64,000 nucleotides of DNA. Origin: Naasia lichenicola (GTDB taxonomy: Bacteria; Actinomycetota; Actinomycetes; Actinomycetales; Microbacteriaceae). The position numbers were made by a program, and so were the translations under genes. The stretch lies in the NCBI RefSeq assembly GCF_004801885.1, contig NZ_SSSM01000005.1:62001-126000 (forward strand), read 5' to 3'. The notes under the pieces were generated by a model, which was given only the letters and a program-made list of their open reading frames with translations, was not told the origin of the DNA and did no database searches. This document shows, piece after piece, positions 25,955 to 33,416 of the stretch. Positions within the stretch are counted from its first letter, which is position 1; each line of letters begins with the position of its first letter.

Positions 25955-27810
25955 TGCACACATCAATCGCCACGGTCTGCCTCAGCGGGACACTGGAGCA
26001 GAAGTTGCACGCAGTCGCCGCCGCAGGCTTCGACGGCGTCGAACTGTTCGAGAACGACTTGATCGCCAGCACCCTGTCCATCGAGGCCATCCGAGCCATG
26101 ACCGAAGACCTCGGCCTATCCATCGACCTCTACCAGCCCCTTCGGGATGTCGAGGGGGTGCCAGAGGAGAAGTGGTCAGCCACTCTCGCCCGGGCCTCTG
26201 CCAAGTTCAGACTGGCCGCTTCCCTTGGCGCTCCGACAGTCCTAGTGTGCTCAAGCGTCCGCTCGGACACAGTTCAGGACGATGCGGTTATCGTGCGGCA
26301 GCTCCGTGCGCTCGGCGACGAGGCAAACCGCGCCGGCGTCACGATTGCCTACGAGGCACTCGCCTGGGGCAGACATGTCTCGACATGGGACCATGCGTGG
26401 CGTCTCGTTGAGGCCGCCGATCATCCTGCCGTAGGTCTGTGCCTGGATAGCTTCCACATTCTCTCCCTCGGCTCAGACCCGTCCGCGATAGCGCAGATAC
26501 CGGGCGAGAAGATCCTGTTCTGCCAACTCGCTGACGCACCGTCGATGCAGCTCGACGTGCTGTCATGGAGCCGACACCATCGAGTCTTTCCCGGCCAGGG
26601 AGATTTCGACCTTGTGCCCTTCATGCGGGCGCTCCTCGCCACTGGGTACGACGGTCCGCTGTCCATCGAAGTGTTCAACGATGTCTTCCGCCAAATCGAC
26701 CCTGTCGCCAACGCGATCGATGCGCGCCGCTCGCTCCTGAATCTTCAGAACGCGGTAGCCAACGCCATCGAGCTCACAGGTGGGGAGCCGCCAGCAGGGC
26801 TCACCCGCGTCACGCACAGTCGCCCGGCGGAGGACTTCTCGTTCGTCGAACTCGCCGCAAGCCCAGGCCAGGAACTGCCCGCCGTACTCATCTCACTGGG
26901 TTTTCGGTTCCGCGGCCGGCATCGCACGAAACCCCTGACTCTGTACACCCAGGGTGTCATCCGCCTGGTACTCAACGAGGCAGCCGCTCAGGACCTCGGC
27001 TCCATCGTGGGGATTGGTTTCGAGGTCCCCTCCGTTGACGCCGCCTCCCAGCGCGCGACGGATCTGCTCGCAATGGAGGTGAACCGCTCAACAGATGCGG
27101 GCGAAGAGCTGCTTCGCGTGTTCCGGGCGCCCGACGGCACGGAAGTCAGCTTCGCCGCCGAGTGCCTCACGGGAGATCCCGGATGGGTCGCCGAGTTCGT
27201 CGGAGGCGAGCCCGCTGCGCGCACTGCGCCGCTAGACGGGGTCCACCACCTGGAGCAGATTGACCACGTATCCCTCGCCCAGCCCTGGCAGCACTTCGAC
27301 GAGGCGGTGCTCTTCTACAAGTCGCTCCTCGGCCTGCGCCCACTGTCGAGCACCGATGTGGCCGACGCTCACGGCCTTATTCGGAGTCAGGTCATGCAGA
27401 CCGGCAGCGGAACAGTCACCGTCGTTATGAATGTGCTTCCGGCGGCCCCGGCGAACGCGAAGGACATCGCCGATCAATACGCCGACCACATCGCATTCCA
27501 GACACCGGACCTCAGAGGATTGGCGAGGGCGCTCCAGAGCGAGGGGGTGCCGATGCTTCATATCCCCGCGAACTACTACGACGACCTCGAAGCGCGTTTC
27601 GACATCACCCGAGCCGAACGTCTTGAACTTCAGGCGCTCAACGTCCTGTACGACGAAGACGAACGAGGCACCTTCCTCCAGGCCTACACGATCCCGGTGG
27701 GCAAGGTTTTCGTCGAGCTTGTCCAGCGAGACCGATACTCCGGTTTTGGTGCCGCCAACTCCTCCGTACGGCGGGCAGCACAGAGCATGGCAACGCAACT
27801 CGGCCGATGA
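25954..27810 (+). CDS. qsuB: 3-dehydroshikimate dehydratase (QsuB/QuiC type) fused to HPPD-like domain
   Basis: A 618-aa two-domain protein, the same length as Corynebacterium QsuB. Residues 1-280 form a xylose-isomerase-like TIM barrel whose metal ligands can be read as Glu134, Asp165, Gln191 and Glu239, the positions described for QuiC1. His168 is also conserved. Residues about 290-605 form a hydroxyphenylpyruvate-dioxygenase-like VOC region with candidate metal ligands His438, His512 and Glu588. The N-terminal domain dehydrates 3-dehydroshikimate to protocatechuate. The second domain's reaction is not settled in this family. It starts within the stop of the dehydrogenase gene, so the two are translated together. 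No protocatechuate ring-cleavage genes appear in the window. Confidence 0.9.
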   Translation: MHTSIATVCLSGTLEQKLHAVAAAGFDGVELFENDLIASTLSIEAIRAMTEDLGLSIDLYQPLRDVEGVPEEKWSATLARASAKFRLAASLGAPTVLVCSSVRSDTVQDDAVIVRQLRALGDEANRAGVTIAYEALAWGRHVSTWDHAWRLVEAADHPAVGLCLDSFHILSLGSDPSAIAQIPGEKILFCQLADAPSMQLDVLSWSRHHRVFPGQGDFDLVPFMRALLATGYDGPLSIEVFNDVFRQIDPVANAIDARRSLLNLQNAVANAIELTGGEPPAGLTRVTHSRPAEDFSFVELAASPGQELPAVLISLGFRFRGRHRTKPLTLYTQGVIRLVLNEAAAQDLGSIVGIGFEVPSVDAASQRATDLLAMEVNRSTDAGEELLRVFRAPDGTEVSFAAECLTGDPGWVAEFVGGEPAARTAPLDGVHHLEQIDHVSLAQPWQHFDEAVLFYKSLLGLRPLSSTDVADAHGLIRSQVMQTGSGTVTVVMNVLPAAPANAKDIADQYADHIAFQTPDLRGLARALQSEGVPMLHIPANYYDDLEARFDITRAERLELQALNVLYDEDERGTFLQAYTIPVGKVFVELVQRDRYSGFGAANSSVRRAAQSMATQLGR

Positions 27811-27820
27811 CGCTGACAGC

Positions 27821-28618
27821 TCAGGTGCCAGGCCTCCGATAGCCGAGCAGTTCCGCTTCAATGCTCGCAGCAGCCCGTCGGATGGGTGGAACGTACAGTT
27901 CAGCGAGGTCGGAGATCGAGCTTCGCGCCGCGTGGGCTGACACGTTGATAGCGGCGATGACCTCTCCGCGTCTATCCCGAACCGGCACCGCCACACCACG
28001 CAGCCCCTCCTCCAGCTCCTTGTCAACAGTTGCCCAGCCGCGCTCAGCAGTGGCTTCGATCTCGGCTCGGAGCTCGTCCAGCGACCGCACCGTCCGCTCG
28101 ACGCGTCGACTCCCTTTCAGACGCTCCAGGTAGCCCTCTATCTCAGCGGCCGACCGGCCGGACAGCAGCACTCGCCCCATCGAGGTTGCATGCGCCCGAA
28201 ACCTCGTTCCGACGTTGATCTGGACTGAGCTGAGGCGTGTGCTTGTAGCGAGGTCGAGGTAGACGATGTCGTCACCATCGAGGACCGTAAGTGAAGCCGT
28301 CTCCCCCAGCTCGTGCGCGATCTCCTGGAGGTGCGGACGCGCAATTTCCACCAGCGACATTCCCGATAGATACGCGTAGCCCAACTGAAGGACCCGCGGA
28401 GTGAGTAGGAACTCACGGCCTTCAAACTTCACGTAGCCAAGGTCCCGCAGGGTCAGCAGCACGCGCCTTACCGTGGCGCGATCCAGCCCCGTGACGCCTG
28501 CCACCTCACTGAGAGATTGTCGCGGGTGCGCTTCGTCAAAGGCGCTAATTACCGCGAGCCCGCGTTCAAGTGAACGAATGAAGTGCGGCTGACGAGCTTG
28601 CGGATCTTCGGTCGACAT
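27821..28618 (-). CDS. IclR-family regulator of the dehydroshikimate locus (PcaR/PobR-like)
   Basis: A 265-aa IclR-type protein: winged HTH at about residues 12-75 (QSLSEVAGVTGLDRATVRRVL as recognition part) and effector domain to about 260. The alignment-rich TRFRAHATSMGRVLL and late GEVIAAINVS segments are typical of PcaR/PcaU/PobR relatives, which sense aromatic acids. The ATG at 28618 with GGGAG upstream is chosen; the longer GTG-start frame would begin inside the operator. The gene converges on the dehydratase gene and has its own copy of the operator at 28630-28646. Autoregulation and control of the importer and pathway operons are inferred from the shared sites. Confidence 0.85.
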   Translation of the reverse strand: MSTEDPQARQPHFIRSLERGLAVISAFDEAHPRQSLSEVAGVTGLDRATVRRVLLTLRDLGYVKFEGREFLLTPRVLQLGYAYLSGMSLVEIARPHLQEIAHELGETASLTVLDGDDIVYLDLATSTRLSSVQINVGTRFRAHATSMGRVLLSGRSAAEIEGYLERLKGSRRVERTVRSLDELRAEIEATAERGWATVDKELEEGLRGVAVPVRDRRGEVIAAINVSAHAARSSISDLAELYVPPIRRAAASIEAELLGYRRPGT

Positions 28619-28629
28619 AAGGCTCCCAG

Positions 28630-28646
28630 TGTGCGGTGTGCGCACA
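28630..28646. promoter_or_regulatory. IclR operator copy 3 (iclR gene itself)
   Basis: A perfect inverted repeat TGTGCG-GTGTG-CGCACA, 12 bp before the iclR ATG. A further palindrome, ATGCGT-GA-ACGCAT, lies at 28663-28676 in the presumed promoter. Confidence 0.75.
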
Positions 28647-29064
28647 ATCTATCAGCAGGCGCATGCGTGAACGCATGGTCCCGCCCCGGATGTCCGCCAG
28701 TACCGCGCATCTACTCGTCCCCCGACGGGACTCGTCTGCATCGTCCAAATCAGAAGGGAACGCATGATAAGGGAATGGTCGTGGGCGTGACGGCCACCAT
28801 CTTGCTACTGGGATCCGTCGATACAACTTCAACCTGGATAGAACCTTTTAGTTGACTACAGAATGTTGTAGAGCGACTATGCCGTAGCCGCCCAGGTCGG
28901 CCGTAATCGTGCACATTTCGTGCACAACTCCCCACGTCACGTCACGTCACGTCCCGGTCGAGGCCGCCCGACCTGATCCAGCAAGGCCGAAACTCTGCAG
29001 ATCGGAGCCCTACTCCCTTACACCTGGGGCTCGAATCGCCCTCCGGAGGCAGGGCCTCAGCACG
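28647..29064. repeat. intergenic region with short direct repeats
   Basis: About 420 bp without a convincing gene. It holds a direct repeat TCGTGCACA at 28907-28915 and 28918-28926 (11 bp apart, each centred on the palindrome GTGCAC). Four tandem copies of ACGTC follow at 28934-28953. The block marks the change from the catabolic locus to the mobilisation module. The repeats could be protein-binding sites; nothing shows what binds. Confidence 0.5.
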
Positions 29065-29370
29065 CTAGATGCGCTCAACCGCGCCGGCCCAGACCCACGC
29101 ATCCCGCTTCGTGCCGTCACCAACGCTCCAGTACACATGCACGGCTCTGCTATTCCACTCCCGAGCCGAACCGAAGACCTTCGCTAGCGTTCCGTCGCCA
29201 AAGGGCATCCAAGCGGAGACTTCGTAGAAAGCAGTCGCTGGCCTGATCGGATCGCGCTCTAAGTCGAGCTGCGCGGGGGTGAGACCGACGGGCTTGGTTG
29301 TTCGGATCTCTGCCGCCTTGTTTGACTGGTACGTCTGCAGCGCATCACCGTAGCGCTTGTTACTCCCCAT
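29065..29370 (-). CDS. hypothetical protein
   Basis: About 101 aa from the ATG at 29370; the frame continues upstream but would cross the LexA-like box. It is soluble and has several aromatic residues toward the end (FYEVSAW, VHVYWSV, AWVWAG), suggesting a small beta-rich fold. Not recognised. It lies at the edge of the mobilisation module, divergent from another small gene, with a putative SOS box between them. Confidence 0.45.
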   Translation of the reverse strand: MGSNKRYGDALQTYQSNKAAEIRTTKPVGLTPAQLDLERDPIRPATAFYEVSAWMPFGDGTLAKVFGSAREWNSRAVHVYWSVGDGTKRDAWVWAGAVERI

Positions 29371-29378
29371 CGCGCTAT

Positions 29379-29394
29379 TCGAACATACTTTCGA
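29379..29394. promoter_or_regulatory. candidate LexA/SOS box
   Basis: TCGAAC-ATAC-TTTCGA differs by one base from the actinobacterial/Bacillus-type LexA consensus TCGAAC-N4-GTTCGA. It lies 9 bp before the start of the small minus-strand gene and about 60 bp before the plus-strand one. DNA damage control is a known theme in integrative elements. Confidence 0.5.
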
Positions 29395-29452
29395 ACGATG
29401 ATCCAAGGCCAAGAGCGTGGCGGAAGTGCGATGTATACGGCAACATCCCTTC

Positions 29453-29674
29453 ATGGCGCATATCAGTGTGTGGTGGCCGAAGCTCTCACCCGAGACTCAA
29501 GAGCGCCTCCGGAACAACGAGGGCAAGCCGTTGCCGATGGATTTGCTCCTCGAGGTCACCGCTGCTGGCGGACCAGCGGGCTCTTCCACCTGGTGGTCAC
29601 CACTCCCAGATGACCCCGAGGTGGACGGCGGAGGAGCATACTTCGGTCCGAAGCCTCAGCGACCGCCGATCTAG
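29453..29674 (+). CDS. small hypothetical protein
   Basis: About 73 aa starting MAHISVWWPKLSPETQERL. It has a short amphipathic helix, then a Gly/Pro/Trp-rich end without cysteines or membrane segment. An alternative GTG start would add 12 residues. No good ribosome site is visible. The type is common as unnamed small genes in actinobacterial mobile elements. Function unknown. Confidence 0.45.
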   Translation: MAHISVWWPKLSPETQERLRNNEGKPLPMDLLLEVTAAGGPAGSSTWWSPLPDDPEVDGGGAYFGPKPQRPPI

Positions 29675-29692
29675 TCGCCGCCTAGCGAGCTA

Positions 29693-30139
29693 TCAACGTT
29701 CGAGGCCGTCGTCACGCTCACGTCGCGGAGACGTCGGACGTCGACTGGATGGGCCGCGATGCTCCTGCGGACCGTCCTCAAGCGACAAAACTCCCGGATA
29801 GTCCAGCGCCGCGAGCCTTCTAGCGTTCGCGCTGCGGGCCTCCCCGTCGATCGTCTTCGATTCATGAGTAGGCACAAGCTCAGAGAGGACCGCGTTCATC
29901 GGTTGTGGACCCGAGGGGCCGTTGAGGCGCGCTGGTGCCTTGAGTTCAGCCGACTCGGCCTTAGCGATGACCGAGGCACGCGTCTCGAGGTGCTGTGCAT
30001 CCGACCGCTCCCGTTGTGCGCGAATGTTAGAGATGCCAGACCGAAAACGAGCGACCTGTTCGACGCTCTGCACAACGGCTCCCGCCGCCACCCGTGTTTG
30101 CACATCGATCGACTCGACGACTCCGTCGCTCTCGTCCAC
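29693..30139 (-). CDS. hypothetical protein downstream of relaxase
   Basis: A 148-aa hydrophilic protein from a GTG at 30139 with TTAGGAG upstream, 8 nt after the relaxase stop and therefore in the mobC-relaxase operon. Acidic N-terminus with a helix rich in Val and Arg, Pro/Ser/Arg-rich C-terminus; no motif recognised. Probably an accessory mobilisation protein, by position only. Confidence 0.5.
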   Translation of the reverse strand: MDESDGVVESIDVQTRVAAGAVVQSVEQVARFRSGISNIRAQRERSDAQHLETRASVIAKAESAELKAPARLNGPSGPQPMNAVLSELVPTHESKTIDGEARSANARRLAALDYPGVLSLEDGPQEHRGPSSRRPTSPRRERDDGLER

Positions 30140-30147
30140 CGCGTCTC

Positions 30148-31746
30148 CTAATCACGCCCGTTGGAATGGTCTCGGGCGGTCTGCGCTCGTCGCGCTGCGT
30201 CGAAGCTCGGTCGGATAGGACGCCCAGGTCCAGCCCCGAGCGCGGCCTGCGACTCAGCCGAAGGGGTCGCATTGTCAGGCATCAGAACGGGTGGGAGTTC
30301 GTCACGGAGGCGGACCACGTGCTGACGCATGGTGTCAGCAAGCTCCTTTGCACGAACAGCTTCACCTGCGGCTCGGTGCGCGTCCATGATCGCGACGGTG
30401 GTCCGACCCATCTGTTGAAGCAGCACGGCCGAGGCCGCACTCCCCTGGAGTCGGGGATCTGCCAGGAGCAGAAGTGAGGCCGCCGCGGCGATGGACTGCA
30501 ACCCAGCTGGCCGAGGCTTGGATAGATGCGCGGGGATGTGGGCGCTTCGAGCTAACGACCGCGCCGTGGCGGCAAGGGGTCCAGGCACTCTCTCCGTGCG
30601 TGCCGACCAGGCGGCAAAGAGTCCGGACGCGTCCCGAGCGGCGTGAGCCCACGCCGAGCGATCGTCGACCGTGACGGAGCGAAGTTGTCGCCGCATCGTC
30701 TCTATGTCATTCGTGAACTGTGCCCATTGCCTCGGAGAGATCTCCTGCGCTTCGCGTCCCGCCCTCGACGGCGTGTATCTCCAGGGATTGCGGAACGTCG
30801 CTTGCCACTCCACGACCGCAGCTCCGGATGCTTCGGGAGAGTCGAGCCAGCCCTGCCGTAGCCTTGGCAGCGTCAGATCACGCGCGAGTCGGCCGCCTCC
30901 GAACCAGACGGGACGACTATCGCCCGAAGGACGGATGGCTACCGAGTAGCCGGCAATCACATCGTCACGTCCAGCAGCGAAACGAGGACGAAGCATCACG
31001 TCGTGAGCATGAAGTCGACGGACGAACTCGGCCTCGTCGACGGAGGCTGTGGCGACCGCGCGCACGAAGCGCTCTAGACGATGGGAATCGATCTCGACCG
31101 CCCCGGTTCGAGCGGCCTGCTCGCGCTCGCCCGGCTTGACGCCGCGCTCACCGAGACCGCGCTCCCGCGACTCGAGGACCGAAAGTCCATGCTTCTTCTC
31201 AAGCTCTCGGCAAGCGTCCTGCGCCCGTCGGAAATCGTTGTGCGTAGAAGCCTTCGTGCCGTCCTCGCGAACCAGTGACAGGGCGATGTGCACATGGTCA
31301 TTGCCCGTTGCGGAGAGGCCATGGCGAACGGCGACCCAACGGGTTGCCGCATGACCGGATGTCTCGCTGAATCCCATCTCGTCGATGAAGTCGCTCGCGA
31401 TGGCGGCCCACCGCTCATCGGTCAGCTGGCCCTCGTCGGCATGGAGGGAGAGCGAGCAGTGCCAGACCGATGCGTCGATGCGCTGTCGAATGGGCTCTCC
31501 GCCATCGGGATCCTGCACCGTGATCAGCCGGGTGACCTCGACGCCGAACTCGCGCCTCGGCTGATCGAGGTCAGCGGCAACGGCAAGCGCCGTCTCACGG
31601 TCGAGGACGTCGTAACCGAACAGTGTCACCGTCGCCGAATCGCCGGCGACGATGTGCTGCTCATCGTGCTCGTTGCGCCGCCCATCACCCGCGAGGTAGA
31701 CGAGCAGTCCGCCCATCTTCGCGCCGCGGGTGATGTTGGGGATCAT
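30148..31746 (-). CDS. MobA/MobL-type relaxase
   Basis: About 532 aa from the ATG at 31746, which overlaps the stop of the MobC-like gene (ATGA). The N-terminal ~200 residues are a relaxase domain: a conserved start with GGLLVYLAG, WHCSLSLH at 95-102, and the metal-binding HVH at 151-153 in NDHVHIALSLV. DFRRAQDACRELEKKHGL follows, as in actinobacterial relaxase/mobilisation nucleases. The candidate catalytic tyrosine is not certain from sight. The C-terminal half is helical and basic. The enzyme nicks one strand at oriT and stays bound to the 5' end for transfer. The T4SS genes at the left end could serve as the channel. Confidence 0.8.
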   Translation of the reverse strand: MIPNITRGAKMGGLLVYLAGDGRRNEHDEQHIVAGDSATVTLFGYDVLDRETALAVAADLDQPRREFGVEVTRLITVQDPDGGEPIRQRIDASVWHCSLSLHADEGQLTDERWAAIASDFIDEMGFSETSGHAATRWVAVRHGLSATGNDHVHIALSLVREDGTKASTHNDFRRAQDACRELEKKHGLSVLESRERGLGERGVKPGEREQAARTGAVEIDSHRLERFVRAVATASVDEAEFVRRLHAHDVMLRPRFAAGRDDVIAGYSVAIRPSGDSRPVWFGGGRLARDLTLPRLRQGWLDSPEASGAAVVEWQATFRNPWRYTPSRAGREAQEISPRQWAQFTNDIETMRRQLRSVTVDDRSAWAHAARDASGLFAAWSARTERVPGPLAATARSLARSAHIPAHLSKPRPAGLQSIAAAASLLLLADPRLQGSAASAVLLQQMGRTTVAIMDAHRAAGEAVRAKELADTMRQHVVRLRDELPPVLMPDNATPSAESQAALGAGPGRPIRPSFDAARRAQTARDHSNGRD

Positions 31747-32129
31747 GAGTCCTGGAGCTTTCGCAGCGCTGAATTCAGCTGCGCCACAATTCCGGAATAG
31801 TCCCGGTAGATGCGACCGGCCTCCTCGGGGAACGCCCGCTGCGCATTGGCCCACTTAGCCAGCTGATTCGTGTTGTTGGCGTGGTTTGCCAGGATCCGCC
31901 GGATCAAGAACAGCTCAGCGAGCGCCTTCTTGCGGAGGACAGGAGTCTCCGTTCTAGAGGCCATTGCTGCCTCTAGAACGAAGCGCGGAACTGAAACTCC
32001 AAGCTCAGCTGCGCGAGCGGCCAAAGCCTCGTCCTCCGCCACAGTGAGCTTAAGAACCCGCCGACGCACACGCGGTTCTTCGGAATTCTCACGTCGATGA
32101 CGTCCGCCCTCCTCGGGGATGGAATCCAC
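31743..32129 (-). CDS. mobC: MobC-like relaxosome accessory protein
   Basis: About 128 aa from the GTG at 32129, which follows GGAGGTGATC, an almost ideal ribosome binding site. A basic N-terminus (HRRENSEEPRVRRR) precedes a ribbon-helix-helix-like segment (VLKLTVAEDEALAARAAELGVSVPRFVLEAAM). A helical C-terminal half with the MobC-typical LIRRILANHANNTNQLAKWANA then follows. MobC proteins bind near oriT and help the relaxase open the strands. The gene precedes the relaxase with a 4-nt overlap and lies directly beside the candidate oriT. Confidence 0.75.
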   Translation of the reverse strand: MDSIPEEGGRHRRENSEEPRVRRRVLKLTVAEDEALAARAAELGVSVPRFVLEAAMASRTETPVLRKKALAELFLIRRILANHANNTNQLAKWANAQRAFPEEAGRIYRDYSGIVAQLNSALRKLQDS

Positions 32130-32163
32130 GATCACCTCCACGAGGTTCTGCCCAGCGCAGCGA

Positions 32164-32253
32164 CCCCGCCGCCCGCGGGGCTTTCGACAAGTGTGCGCCG
32201 AGGCGAACGCGCAGTCCAGGTTTAGGGCACCTAAACCTATAGCTTGCTCCGCC
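32164..32253. other. candidate origin of transfer (oriT)
   Basis: In the leader of mobC there is a perfect inverted repeat, AGGTTTAGG-GCA-CCTAAACCT (32218-32238; 9-bp arms, 3-nt loop). The tail TATAGCTTGCTCCGCC follows at 32238-32253. The layout (short-loop hairpin followed by a short unique tail) is that of nic regions of MobA/MobL relaxases such as RSF1010. A second hairpin, CCCCGC-N5-GCGGGG, lies at 32164-32180. The nick position cannot be read from sequence alone. Confidence 0.55.
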
Positions 32254-32515
32254 AAACCCGCCCAGCACCCAGCTGCGGGACCCTGCGGACCCGTCCCTCG
32301 TCCTGATCGGATTCGACCTTCGGCCGAGGCCTTCATTGGCAACTTCGTTGCCTTCCGGCTCTCGGAGTGTATGCGCCGTGCTCGCTCCAGCAAGGGCGCT
32401 CCGCGTCGCTCCGCGATGCCGACAAACCCCACGTCGGCACCCTTGCCTCCACTGTGCGCGACGCAGCTTTCGTCTTCTGCCGAAAGGCAATTCATTGCGG
32501 GAGAAGGAGAAGAAA
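32254..32515. promoter_or_regulatory. intergenic leader between mob operon and glutaredoxin-like gene
   Basis: About 260 bp without a supported gene, containing the upstream regions of both divergent units. The only clear signal is AGAAGGAGAAG just before 32516. Frames open through it but show no recognisable protein. Confidence 0.35.
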
Positions 32516-32821
32516 ATGTCCCAGCAGCAACTAATCACCGTCTACATACGGCCGGGCGACCCCGACTGCATCGCCACCACAAAAGCGCTCAGCGCAGCGG
32601 GCCTCGAGTACGTAATCGTGGATCTATCTGCCCCGGGCGTCTCCATCCCGAGCGGACGCGAATTTCGTGTCGGCCAGCTTCCCCTCGTTACCGTGGGCGC
32701 CGCTCTTTGGGGTGGATATCGTCCCGACAAGATCGCGATTGTCGCCGCGATCAATCGTCGCCCGAAACACCGTGCCCCTGTCGACCCGGAGGACGGGCTC
32801 GATTGCGACTCCTGCCAATGA
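32516..32821 (+). CDS. NrdH/glutaredoxin-like protein lacking the N-terminal CxxC
   Basis: A 101-aa protein with a clear NrdH-redoxin pattern: the first strand TVYIRP, helix TKALSAAGLEYVIVDLS, the cis-Pro region QLPLVTV and WGGYRPDKI near the end. In NrdH the active site is CVQC; here positions 15-18 read DPDC, so only the second cysteine (Cys18) remains. A separate CDSC motif (Cys97, Cys100) lies at the extreme C-terminus. A normal dithiol reductase cycle from the usual site is not possible, but Cys18 could pair with the tail cysteines. The ribosome site is strong (AGAAGGAG). It is coupled by ATGA to a small HTH gene in the mobilisation module. Confidence 0.75.
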   Translation: MSQQQLITVYIRPGDPDCIATTKALSAAGLEYVIVDLSAPGVSIPSGREFRVGQLPLVTVGAALWGGYRPDKIAIVAAINRRPKHRAPVDPEDGLDCDSCQ

Positions 32822-33009
32822 GCGAGCAGGTGCGGCAGCTGCTCACGCCGGAGCAGGTTGCGGCTGCGCTCAACATCACGACCGCGCAGCTGGCGGCATG
32901 GCGCGCGGCAGGCACCGGTCCCAATTACTTCAGCCTCCCTGAGGGCGTCATCCGCTACGGCCCGCGCCAGCTCGCCGACTGGATCAGGCGGGACATTCCG
33001 CTGTTCTGA
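32818..33009 (+). CDS. small excisionase-like HTH protein
   Basis: A 63-aa protein with a single MerR/excisionase-type HTH: LTPEQVAAALNITTAQLAAWRAAGTGPNYFSL followed by a wing and RQLADWIRRD. This size and pattern match DNA-binding excisionases/AlpA-like regulators of mobile elements. It overlaps the glutaredoxin-like gene by ATGA. Likely a regulator or directionality factor, though no integrase was found in the window. Confidence 0.7.
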   Translation: MSEQVRQLLTPEQVAAALNITTAQLAAWRAAGTGPNYFSLPEGVIRYGPRQLADWIRRDIPLF

Positions 33010-33035
33010 CCGGGTGCGTGACCCCGTCGGACAAG

Positions 33036-33326
33036 TCACATCGAGTAGGCGACGACCGGCTGAACGGAGTCGTCTCCGAAGAAAGTACGGATCGCATCGC
33101 CGGCTACGGCGAGAAGATTCCTTCCGGCCAGCGGGCCGACCGGGACATATTTGCTCGGCCCGCTGGCCATCGTCAGTTCGAGCCAAACCTGATCGCCGCC
33201 TGACTTCTCGATCTCCAGGTGAGGAGCGATTGACTCGATCCGGTCAGGGTTGATCCATTCGTCGCGCACCTGTCCAATCCCCTCGGAGGGGAAGTCGAAA
33301 ACGACGAGCTGCAGGAAGTGGGACAT
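33036..33326 (-). CDS. hypothetical protein
   Basis: A 96-aa protein, ATG at 33326 with GAAAGGAAA upstream. It begins with a strand-like hydrophobic stretch (FLQLVVFDFPSEG), then charged and Gly-rich segments; beta-rich, soluble, without cysteine. Not recognised. It converges on the small HTH gene and follows another unknown gene that ends at a strong hairpin. Confidence 0.5.
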   Translation of the reverse strand: MSHFLQLVVFDFPSEGIGQVRDEWINPDRIESIAPHLEIEKSGGDQVWLELTMASGPSKYVPVGPLAGRNLLAVAGDAIRTFFGDDSVQPVVAYSM

Positions 33327-33363
33327 GGGCGTTTCCTTTCGTAGGACTCCACCGTGTCCAAGA

Positions 33364-33399
33364 CAGATGGCCGATTCGCTCGCGAACCGGCCATCTGTG
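33364..33399 (-). terminator. long hairpin terminator
   Basis: Perfect 11-bp outer arms (33364-33374 with 33389-33399). Inside them, after one mismatch, is a 5-bp stem with a 2-nt loop. It lies 17 nt past the stop of the minus-strand gene at 33417 and separates it from the next one. Confidence 0.75.
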
Positions 33400-33416
33400 G
33401 ATAACGCGCCCTGATT

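Noticed and set aside
28934-28953. Possible CRISPR or iteron array
   Set aside because: Only four 5-bp units without spacers, far too short for CRISPR, and no replication gene nearby.
29026-29042. tRNA T-arm-like stretch GGGGC-TCGAATC-GCCCT
   Set aside because: The loop is not the canonical TTCRANN and no acceptor, anticodon or D stem can be built around it. It is kept only as a chance similarity, not called a tRNA or att fragment.
32130-32495. Upstream extension of the MobC-like protein to about 250 aa
   Set aside because: It would translate through the candidate oriT, and its sequence is low-complexity. The GTG at 32129 follows a near-perfect ribosome site.
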